From Pseudomonadota bacterium (GTDB lineage Bacteria > Pseudomonadota > Alphaproteobacteria > UBA828 > JAPUJA01): a stretch of DNA of 6,577 nucleotides. Each line of letters opens with the position of its first letter. The first letter of the stretch is position 1. The translations under genes were made by a program, and so were the position numbers. Below, piece by piece: positions 1 through 5,358 of this stretch. Below the pieces are notes generated by a model. That model ran no database searches. It saw only the letters and a program-made list of their open reading frames with translations, and was not told the origin of the DNA. The stretch is from the NCBI GenBank assembly GCA_027296525.1, contig JAPUJA010000300.1:1-6577 (forward strand), written 5' to 3'.

Positions 1-687
1 GATCCGGCGGCGCGCTCCTGGCCCGAGATTCTTCTGTGCTATCCAGGGTTCCATGCGCTCGCCATCTATCGGGTGGCCAACGCCTTCTGGCGGAACCGAT
101 TCTTTCTCATCGGGCGGTTCCTTTCCCATATAGGGCGTGCCGTGACCGGTATCGAGATCCACCCGGGCGCCCGGATCGGCCGGCGCTTGTTCATCGACCA
201 TGGCATGGGTGTGGTGATCGGCGAAACCGCCGTGATCGGCGACGACGTGACGCTCTATCACGGGGTGACCCTTGGGGGGACCTCCTGGTCGCCCGGAAAG
301 CGTCATCCCACCCTCGAGGACGGCGTGGTGATCGGTGCCGGCGCTCAGGTCCTCGGACCGATCACGGTGGGTGCGAAGGCGCGCATCGGCGCCAATTCCG
401 TGACCCTTCGCGACGTGCCGGCCGGGGCGACCATGGTGGGAATCCCCGCCCGGCGTGTCGACATCAAGGAGAAACCCTTGAAGCCGGCGTTTCCGGCCTA
501 CGGCACGCCGTCGGGCGAGATCAAGGACCCCGTCGCGCGCACGATCGAGGGCCTGATGGAAGAGATCGGGCGTCTGAGCGCGCGGATGGCCGAGCTCGAA
601 AAGCAAGCCGGCGAGGTCGCCGGCGCCTCGGCCGAGCTCGAGAGCGCGGAGGACGCTGCGCCGCCGGTCAAGCAGCTGAAGGCCTGA
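1..687 (+). CDS. cysE: Serine O-acetyltransferase (CysE/EpsC type), 5' truncated by window edge
   Basis: This enzyme acetylates L-serine with acetyl-CoA to give O-acetylserine, the first committed step of cysteine synthesis in the cytoplasm. The frame is open from base 1, so the start lies outside the window; 228 residues are visible, beginning DPAARSWPEILLCYPG, which is the end of the family's N-terminal helical domain. A left-handed beta-helix of hexapeptide repeats follows (about residues 50-155). The catalytic region reads GIEIHPGARIG...FIDHGMG...GKRHPT. By comparison with E. coli CysE, His67 and His102 match H158 and H193, and Glu52 takes the place of Asp143, as is usual in the shorter EpsC-type enzymes. 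After the beta-helix comes a charged tail of about 75 residues with a heptad-like stretch (EGLMEEIGRLSARMAELEKQ), probably a coiled coil. The gene ends 44 bp before iscR in the same direction, placing O-acetylserine supply next to cysteine desulfurases. Recognition is strong; the only gap is the missing first residues. Confidence 0.95.
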   Translation, partial: DPAARSWPEILLCYPGFHALAIYRVANAFWRNRFFLIGRFLSHIGRAVTGIEIHPGARIGRRLFIDHGMGVVIGETAVIGDDVTLYHGVTLGGTSWSPGKRHPTLEDGVVIGAGAQVLGPITVGAKARIGANSVTLRDVPAGATMVGIPARRVDIKEKPLKPAFPAYGTPSGEIKDPVARTIEGLMEEIGRLSARMAELEKQAGEVAGASAELESAEDAAPPVKQLKA

Positions 688-731
688 GAGGGTCGGGGGG
701 GGACTGAGGTTTTGACGCGGGAGGAGAGAGC

Positions 732-1205
732 GTGCGACTGACCACTAAAGGACGTTACGCGGTGATGGCGATGGTCGACCTCGCCCGCACGAGTGCCGAG
801 CATGGCGGCCCCGTCGTGCTCGCGGGCATCGCGCGCCGCCAGGAGATTTCACTTTCCTATCTCGAGCAACTGTTCAGCAAGCTGCGCCGGGGCGGCCTCG
901 TGACGAGCGTGCGCGGACCGGGAGGCGGCTACCGGCTTGCCCGGCCTGCCCGCGATATGGGTATCGCGGAGATCGTGCTCGCGGTCGATGAGCCGATCCG
1001 GGCGATCCGCTGCGAGGGCGAGCCGGACGACGGCTGCATGTCGGACCGCTCCCGCTGCCTGACCCACGACCTGTGGGAGGAGCTCGGCAACCAGATCTAT
1101 CTGTTCCTGGATTCCGTCTCGCTCGAAGATGTCTGCCTGCGCCGCGTTCTGCGTACCGGGACGCCGCCTGTCCTCGAGGAACGCCGCTCGGCGGCGGCCC
1201 GCTGA
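732..1205 (+). CDS. iscR: Rrf2-family Fe-S cluster assembly regulator IscR
   Basis: This is a 157-residue Rrf2-family transcription factor that senses Fe-S cluster status and normally represses its own isc operon when loaded with a 2Fe-2S cluster. The N-terminal winged helix starts MRLTTKGRYAVMAMVDLA, with the recognition helix around ISLSYLEQLFSKLR (residues 39-52) and the wing at VRGPGGGYRLAR (60-71). Cluster ligands are present as Cys94, Cys102, Cys109 and His112; the spacing CX7CX6CX2H is slightly wider than the CX5CX5CX2H of E. coli IscR. Glu45 lies where E. coli Glu43 discriminates between the two classes of DNA site. The start is GTG, chosen because MRLTTKGRYAV is the invariant family N-terminus and a purine-rich GGGAGGAGAGAG sits just upstream. 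The gene lies 44 bp after cysE and 21 bp before the first desulfurase. I saw no clear IscR-type palindrome in the 44-bp gap, so its promoter may be upstream of cysE, outside the window. Confidence 0.96.
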   Translation: MRLTTKGRYAVMAMVDLARTSAEHGGPVVLAGIARRQEISLSYLEQLFSKLRRGGLVTSVRGPGGGYRLARPARDMGIAEIVLAVDEPIRAIRCEGEPDDGCMSDRSRCLTHDLWEELGNQIYLFLDSVSLEDVCLRRVLRTGTPPVLEERRSAAAR

Positions 1206-1226
1206 CGGCTCGATCCCCTCCGGGCG

Positions 1227-2405
1227 ATGACGAAACCGATTTACCTGGATTACAACGCGAGCGCGCCCGTTAAGCCCATGGTGGCGCGCGTTTTCGCGCG
1301 CGCCCTGGAAGACATCGGCAACCCGTCGTCGGTCCACGGCTACGGCCGAAAGGCGCGAAAGGCGATTGAGGACGCGCGTGCGCGCGTCGCGGCTCTTTTG
1401 GATGTGGATCCCGAGCGCGTCATCTTCACCTCGGGCGGCACGGAGGCGAACAACCTCGCGCTTGCAGGCTGCGGTCGCCGTCATTTTCTCCTGTCGGCGG
1501 TCGAGCACGCTTCTGTGCTCGAGGCCGCAAGACGACGGGACGGACGGACGGTTTCGCTGCCGGTTGACGCGGACGGCCTGGTCGATCTCGATCGGCTCGA
1601 GGCGGCGCTCGCCGGGGCGGGCGAGCCGGCGCTCGTCAGCGTCATGCTCGCCAACAACGAGACCGGGGTCGTTCAGCCCGTCGCGCGCGCAGCCGAGATC
1701 GCCCGCAAGCACGGCGCGCTTTTTCATTGTGACGCGGTGCAGGCGCCCGGGCGCATCCCGCTCGACCTTCGCGCCCTCGGCGCCGACTATGTCAGCCTCT
1801 CGGCGCACAAGTTCGGCGGGCCGAAGGGGGTGGGCGCCCTCGTCTTGGGCGCCCGCGTCTTGGGCGCGCGCGCCGAGCCGGCCCCTCAGCTTATCGGCGG
1901 CGGCCAGGAGCGCGGCCGTCGCGCGGGAACCGAGAACCTGCCGGGGATCGTGGGTTTCGGGGTCGCCGCCGAGCTCACCCAGGGCGAGCTCGAAAGCGCG
2001 CCCGGGCTCGCGCGTCTGCGCGATGGCCTCGAGCGGCGGATCGGCGCCGCCGCGCCCGATGCGCGGGTCTTCGGGGCGGGTGTCGCGCGGCTTCCCAACA
2101 CGAGCTGCCTCACCATGCCGGGCGTTCGGAGCGAGACCCAGGTCATGGCCTTCGACCTCGACGGTGTCGCGGTCAGCGCGGGCGCGGCCTGCTCATCGGG
2201 CAAGGTCGAGGCCTCGCATGTGCTGGGCGCGATGGGTGTCGCGGAGGACGAGACCCGGTGCGCGATCCGGGTCAGCCTGGGTTGGGCGACGGTCCCCGAA
2301 GAGGTCGATCGCTTCGTCGAACTCTGGAAAGCTTTGCATCGGCGCTTGGGTGCGTGCCCGGATGAACGCGTCGATGCGCGCGCGAATGGTTTGAGCGCCG
2401 CCTGA
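1227..2405 (+). CDS. NifS-like cysteine desulfurase (first of a tandem pair)
   Basis: This PLP-dependent class V aminotransferase-fold enzyme removes sulfur from L-cysteine as an enzyme-bound persulfide, giving alanine. The 392 residues are full length. Visible landmarks are YLDYNASAPV (residues 6-15), FTSGGTEANN (67-76), the ring-stacking His94, Asp169 and Gln172 facing the cofactor, the Schiff-base Lys195 in SLSAHKFGGPKG, and the catalytic Cys322 in SAGAACSSGK. The 'GAACSSGKVEASHVL' loop marks the NifS-like subgroup that in alphaproteobacteria sits directly after iscR, distinct from true IscS. The ATG was chosen because it falls six codons before the conserved YLDY; the upstream ribosome site is poor. 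The gene lies 21 bp after iscR and 23 bp before iscS. One hand-counted 60-base row (2041-2100) has 47 G+C, among the richest in the window. Its specific sulfur acceptor cannot be read from the sequence; tRNA thiolation or cluster assembly are both possible. Confidence 0.93.
   Translation: MTKPIYLDYNASAPVKPMVARVFARALEDIGNPSSVHGYGRKARKAIEDARARVAALLDVDPERVIFTSGGTEANNLALAGCGRRHFLLSAVEHASVLEAARRRDGRTVSLPVDADGLVDLDRLEAALAGAGEPALVSVMLANNETGVVQPVARAAEIARKHGALFHCDAVQAPGRIPLDLRALGADYVSLSAHKFGGPKGVGALVLGARVLGARAEPAPQLIGGGQERGRRAGTENLPGIVGFGVAAELTQGELESAPGLARLRDGLERRIGAAAPDARVFGAGVARLPNTSCLTMPGVRSETQVMAFDLDGVAVSAGAACSSGKVEASHVLGAMGVAEDETRCAIRVSLGWATVPEEVDRFVELWKALHRRLGACPDERVDARANGLSAA
1283..1304 (+). 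other. GC-only hairpin in the 5' coding region of the first desulfurase
   Basis: GGCGCGCG (1283-1290) and CGCGCGCC (1297-1304) form an 8-bp stem over the loop TTTTCG, 56 bases after the start codon, encoding part of VARVFARALED. A register with a TTTT tetraloop and a 7-bp stem is also possible. It may be a by-product of GC-rich codon choice, or it may slow translation into the desulfurase. Confidence 0.3.
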
Positions 2406-2428
2406 CGGCTCAAGGATTTCACCACAGG

Positions 2429-3631
2429 ATGACCGGACGCGACAGCACAACCGAGGGGAACCCCCCCGTCTATCTCGATTACCAGGCGACGACGCCAGTC
2501 GATCCCCGGGTGCTCGAGGCGATGCTGCCCTATTTCAACGAAAAATTCGGCAATCCGCACTCGGTGAGCCACGCCTATGGCTGGGAGGCGGAAGCCGCGG
2601 TCGAGAAGGCCCGCCGTCAGATCGCCGATCTCATCGGCGCCGACGACAAGGAAATCGTTTTCACCTCGGGCGCGACCGAAGCGAACAATCTGGCGATCAA
2701 AGGGGTCGCCCATTTCTACCGGCAAAAGCGCAACCATGTGGTCACGGTTGCGACCGAGCATAAATGCGTGATCGAGAGCTGCCGGCGCCTCGAGCGGGAA
2801 GGGTTCGCGCTCACCTGGCTCCCCGTCGGGCCCGACGGCCTCCTCGATCTCGACGCGCTCCGCGACACCGTGACGGATCGAACGGTGCTCGTGTCGATCA
2901 TGGCGGCGAACAATGAGATCGGTGTTATCCAGCCGCTCGCCGAGATCGGCGCGATCTGCCGTGAACGCGGCGCCTTCTTTCACACCGACGTGGCGCAGGC
3001 CGTGGGCAAGTTCGCGCTCGACGTCGACGGGATGAAGATCGATCTCTTGAGCATTTCGGGTCACAAGATTTACGCCCCCAAGGGCGTCGGCGCGCTTTAC
3101 ATACGCCGGCGGCCTCGGGTCAGGATCGAGCCCATGATGGATGGCGGCGGCCAGGAACGGGGCTTCCGCTCGGGCACGGTGGCGACCCAGCTCGCGGTCG
3201 GCCTCGGCGAGGCCTCGGCGATCTGTGGGCGCGAAATGGCCGACGAGGACGCTCGCCTCGGGCGACTCAGGGACAAGCTCCATGTCGGCATCACGGCGGG
3301 GCTCGGCGACGTTCTTCTCAACGGCTCCAAGGAGGTGCGCCTTTCCAACAATCTCAATGTGAGTTTCCTCGGCGTGGACGCCGAGGCGCTGATCACCAAT
3401 CTCAAGGATCTTGCGATTTCGACCGGCTCGGCTTGCACCTCCGCTTCGGTCGAGCCTTCCTATGTGCTTCAGGCGCTCGGCCTCGGGGATGAACGCGCCC
3501 GCGCCTCGGTGCGTTTTGCCGTGGGCCGGCCCACAACCGATGCCGAGATCGACTACGCGATCGAGCGCGTCGTCGCCGAGGTGAGCAAGCTCCGCGCGGG
3601 AACTTCGAAGCCCGTCGCTGCGACCCGCTAA
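2429..3631 (+). CDS. iscS: Cysteine desulfurase IscS, lacking the canonical C-terminal tail
   Basis: This is the housekeeping cysteine desulfurase that supplies persulfide sulfur for Fe-S clusters and thiolated tRNA. In its 400 residues the IscS signatures are clear: PVYLDYQATTPVDPRV (13-28), FGNPHSVSHAYGWEAE (40-55), FTSGATEANNLAIKG (78-92), His111, Asp187 and Gln190, Schiff-base Lys213 in SISGHKIYAPKGVGALY, GGGQERGFRSGT (239-250), and catalytic Cys336 in STGSACTSASVEPSYVL. It resembles E. coli IscS and mitochondrial NFS1 far more than the preceding desulfurase does. The oddity is the C-terminus: after AIERVVAEVSKLR it ends AGTSKPVAATR, whereas classical IscS continues with SPLWEM...GVDL..I.W..H, the segment that binds IscU. 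The ATG at 2429 has an AAGGA 13 bp upstream, a loose ribosome site. The stop TAA is followed in the same frame by fdx, with no iscU, iscA, hscB or hscA between. Confidence 0.95.
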   Translation: MTGRDSTTEGNPPVYLDYQATTPVDPRVLEAMLPYFNEKFGNPHSVSHAYGWEAEAAVEKARRQIADLIGADDKEIVFTSGATEANNLAIKGVAHFYRQKRNHVVTVATEHKCVIESCRRLEREGFALTWLPVGPDGLLDLDALRDTVTDRTVLVSIMAANNEIGVIQPLAEIGAICRERGAFFHTDVAQAVGKFALDVDGMKIDLLSISGHKIYAPKGVGALYIRRRPRVRIEPMMDGGGQERGFRSGTVATQLAVGLGEASAICGREMADEDARLGRLRDKLHVGITAGLGDVLLNGSKEVRLSNNLNVSFLGVDAEALITNLKDLAISTGSACTSASVEPSYVLQALGLGDERARASVRFAVGRPTTDAEIDYAIERVVAEVSKLRAGTSKPVAATR

Positions 3632-3672
3632 GCGGTGGAAGCGCTGGACAATTGCGGGACGGATCGTATCAA

Positions 3673-3685
3673 AAGGGGACTCATG
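3673..3685 (+). promoter_or_regulatory. Candidate alternative ribosome site and ATG for an extended ferredoxin
   Basis: An AAGGGGA (3673-3679) lies 3 bp before an ATG (3683-3685) in frame with fdx. Its use would give a 134-residue ferredoxin with a 23-residue extension starting MDKSALAAEASRSE. The spacing is tighter than ideal, and the downstream ATG at 3752 matches the family N-terminus better, so this is an alternative rather than the preferred start. Confidence 0.3.
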
Positions 3686-3751
3686 GACAAGTCGGCGCTG
3701 GCGGCCGAGGCGTCCAGGTCTGAGAGCCAGGGTGCACGGAGCAGCAGGGCC

Positions 3752-4087
3752 ATGCCCAAAATCATCTTCATCGAGCAGAACGGTAACCGGCGCGAGATCG
3801 ATGTCCCCGTGGGGTTGTCGGTCATGGAGATCGCCCACCTCCATAACATCGATCTCGAAGGCGCCTGCGAAGGCTCGCTCGCCTGCTCGACCTGTCATGT
3901 GATCGTCGATGCGGAAGACTTCGACCGGCTGAGCGAGCCGAGCGAAGACGAGGAGGACATGCTTGACCTCGCCTTCGGGCTCACCGAAACCTCACGGCTT
4001 GGTTGTCAGATCATCATGACCGATGAACTCGACGGGCTGACCGTGGCGCTTCCTCTCGAAACCCACGACCTTCGGGGCGGCGATTAG
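3752..4087 (+). CDS. fdx: ISC-type [2Fe-2S] ferredoxin (adrenodoxin family)
   Basis: This small soluble electron carrier supplies electrons for Fe-S cluster assembly in the ISC pathway and could also serve oxygenases. Counting from the chosen ATG it has 111 residues. The ligands are Cys39, Cys45, Cys48 and Cys85 in GACEGSLACSTCHV...SRLGCQI, the CX5CX2CX36C spacing of adrenodoxin-type ferredoxins. The acidic helix EPSEDEEDMLDLAFGLT, which docks partners in this family, is intact. The DLEGACEGSLACSTCH signature matches the ferredoxin that closes ISC operons in alphaproteobacteria and mitochondria. The start is uncertain. MPKIIFIE is the usual family N-terminus and has a GGAG 10 bp upstream, but the frame is open back to iscS, with an ATG at 3683 (AGGGGA 3 bp before it) and a GTG at 3635. 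Those would add 23 or 39 residues of Ser/Ala/Arg-rich sequence with no recognised fold. No stop separates any of these starts. Confidence 0.93.
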   Translation: MPKIIFIEQNGNRREIDVPVGLSVMEIAHLHNIDLEGACEGSLACSTCHVIVDAEDFDRLSEPSEDEEDMLDLAFGLTETSRLGCQIIMTDELDGLTVALPLETHDLRGGD

Positions 4088-4195
4088 CCCGCCGACATCC
4101 ACACAAGATCCAAATGTATGGATCGAGCGTGCGTTGCAAGGGGGAGTTTGGTGATGGGCCCACGGGCCGCGTTATTTTCCGCCCTTCGGTATGGA

Positions 4196-4249
4196 CGAAC
4201 ATCCAGAGCGGAAAGCCGCTCTGTCCGGTTTTGACCCATTGCGAACATC
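4196..4249. repeat. Hairpin unit bracketed by an 8-bp direct repeat
   Basis: CGAACATC occurs at 4196-4203 and again at 4242-4249, 46 bp apart, with the 8-bp-stem hairpin immediately after the first copy and TTTTGACCCATTG just before the second. Together with the GGACA-type word on the reverse strand of the hairpin edge, this resembles a compact dispersed intergenic element more than random spacer. Whether it recurs elsewhere in the genome cannot be seen from one window. Confidence 0.35.
4204..4232 (+). terminator. Hairpin with short T-run after fdx
   Basis: CAGAGCGG (4204-4211) and CCGCTCTG (4216-4223) form a perfect 8-bp stem around the tetraloop AAAG. Five bases later comes TTTT (4229-4232). 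It lies 117 bp after the fdx stop and 42 bp beyond the end of the convergent cyclase gene, a sensible place for a terminator. The T-run is short and displaced, so a factor-independent role is only moderately likely. On the opposite strand no T-run follows. Confidence 0.4.
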
Positions 4250-4264
4250 GGTAGTGATCGAGAG

Positions 4265-5098
4265 TTAGGTTCGTTTTTCTCCTGCTGGGGTCGAATCCAC
4301 CCGAAGGACTCGAACCGCTACCGGTTCGCTGCGTCCTTTGAGTTTCAGTTCCCGCCGTTCCAAATGCGATAAATCCATGCCGGCCGCTTCTACTGTGGCC
4401 TCGCTGATGAATGCCTCACGTTGTTTTGCTTCAGAAGCGAGTCGCGCGCCAACGTTCATTGCGTCTCCAAGCGCGGTAATTTCTATCTTCTGGTCCTTCG
4501 CACCGACGGCTCCCATAAAGGCCGTGCCCGTGTGCACCCCCACGCCCAGGGGAATCCAGCAGGCATCAGGGGCGTCGTGGCCGGTGGCTCGAAGAAGCTT
4601 CTCTGCCGCGTCAATCGCGGCACGGCAGTATGACGGTCCCGCAAACACAGGCACGAAGAGTGCGACGACCTCGTCGCCCACGAGCTTATCGATGAAGGCG
4701 TTCGATTTTATGAGCACATCCGTGCTCGCCTTGTAAAACCGGTTCATGAGGTCCGCAAACTCAGTCGGTCTCTGCTTTTCGGCAAGGCCCGTCGAGCCGC
4801 GGACGTCCGCGAAGAGCGTGGTGAGTTCGATCTCAGCGCCGCCCATGAAACGCTTGGCAAACGTGCCGCAGGTATTGCAGAGACGGGGATGCAAGCTCGA
4901 CGGCCGCCTGGAAAAAACCAGTCTCGCTACCGGTGAACCCAAGCCTTTGAAAGGAGCATGGCAAAGCCTGCAACGTGGTTGCCCTGGGAGCTTGCTGAGG
5001 ATGCGCCGCTGCCGTTGCTCCTGATCGACCTTCCCGATCGTCAGGAATTCCCGCCATGCGGCCTCAACCATTTCAGCCGATTCGGCATTCTCCGCCAT
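4265..5098 (-). CDS. Class III adenylate/guanylate cyclase with N-terminal four-Cys module
   Basis: This is a 277-residue soluble nucleotidyl cyclase, probably making cAMP. Residues 1-85 hold a helical start and a zinc-ribbon-like module with Cys43/Cys46 (CRLC) and Cys74/Cys77 (CNTC). The cyclase homology domain runs from about 90 to 240. Metal-binding Asp98 is in LFADVRGSTGLAE and Asp142 in KLVGDEVVALF; Lys138 sits at the adenine-recognising position; Thr208 in EITALGDAMNVGARLA is the residue that marks class IIIb enzymes; Asn215 and Arg219 are the transition-state residues. All catalytic positions are therefore present, so activity is expected. There are no membrane segments or signal peptide. 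The ATG at 5098 has only a weak GGGAT upstream, but it gives the usual family N-terminus. The gene is convergent with fdx and follows the Rieske gene by 259 bp. Hand counts of rows 4381-4500 give 66 G+C in 120, lower than the isc genes, hinting at different ancestry. Confidence 0.9.
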   Translation of the reverse strand: MAENAESAEMVEAAWREFLTIGKVDQEQRQRRILSKLPGQPRCRLCHAPFKGLGSPVARLVFSRRPSSLHPRLCNTCGTFAKRFMGGAEIELTTLFADVRGSTGLAEKQRPTEFADLMNRFYKASTDVLIKSNAFIDKLVGDEVVALFVPVFAGPSYCRAAIDAAEKLLRATGHDAPDACWIPLGVGVHTGTAFMGAVGAKDQKIEITALGDAMNVGARLASEAKQREAFISEATVEAAGMDLSHLERRELKLKGRSEPVAVRVLRVDSTPAGEKRT

Positions 5099-5338
5099 GA
5101 CGCTATCCCGCAGACCTCGAGCAAGACAACCATTCTACCGAATCGCGTCAGATTCTGCAGCCGGTTGAACAACTGCATGTCGCGCAACGATTTGTCACGC
5201 TCTGGCTGGTGGTCGAGATCGGCGTGGCAAGCCAAAACACCGACCACGGCCGGGTTATGCGAGCGCGTCCTCGGCCAATAAGGCGCGCAGCGGCCCGCGC
5301 ACACCCGGCGGCGCTCTTCGATCGGATGCGAACTTGCG

Positions 5339-5358
5339 GGGCCGCTTCGCGGCGGCCC
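5339..5358 (-). terminator. GC-rich hairpin at the stop codon of the Rieske gene
   Basis: GGGCCGC (5339-5345) and GCGGCCC (5352-5358) make a 7-bp all-GC stem with a six-base loop, touching the last base of the Rieske TAG. No T-run follows on the minus strand, so it would act as a pause or 3'-end protecting structure rather than a classical intrinsic terminator. An alternative shorter fold, CCGC-TTC-GCGG, competes within the same bases. Confidence 0.3.

Noticed and set aside
712..717. TTGACG before iscR as a -35 box
   Set aside because: The matching -10 would fall inside iscR after its start codon, where there is no TATAAT-like sequence.
849..1808. A 319-residue open frame on the minus strand across iscR and the first desulfurase
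   Set aside because: It is antisense to two well-supported genes, has no family motif, and shows the same composition artefact.
1886..3898. A 670-residue open frame on the minus strand opposite both desulfurases
   Set aside because: It runs antisense to two genes with complete catalytic motifs. High third-position G+C removes stops from this antisense frame; its translation is Arg/His/Asp-rich with no recognisable domain.
4157..4178. GGCC-CACG-GGCC followed by TTATTTT as a terminator for fdx
   Set aside because: The stem is only four pairs with the usual loop size (five with an impossible two-base loop); the hairpin at 4204-4223 is much better.
5132..5137. TAGAAT on the minus strand as a -10 box for the cyclase gene
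   Set aside because: No acceptable -35 hexamer lies 16-18 bp upstream; a six-base match alone is not enough.
5041..5304. An 87-residue minus-strand frame in the gap between the cyclase and Rieske genes
   Set aside because: It overlaps the cyclase N-terminus in another frame, has no recognised motif and no convincing ribosome site. I see no gene in 5099-5357.
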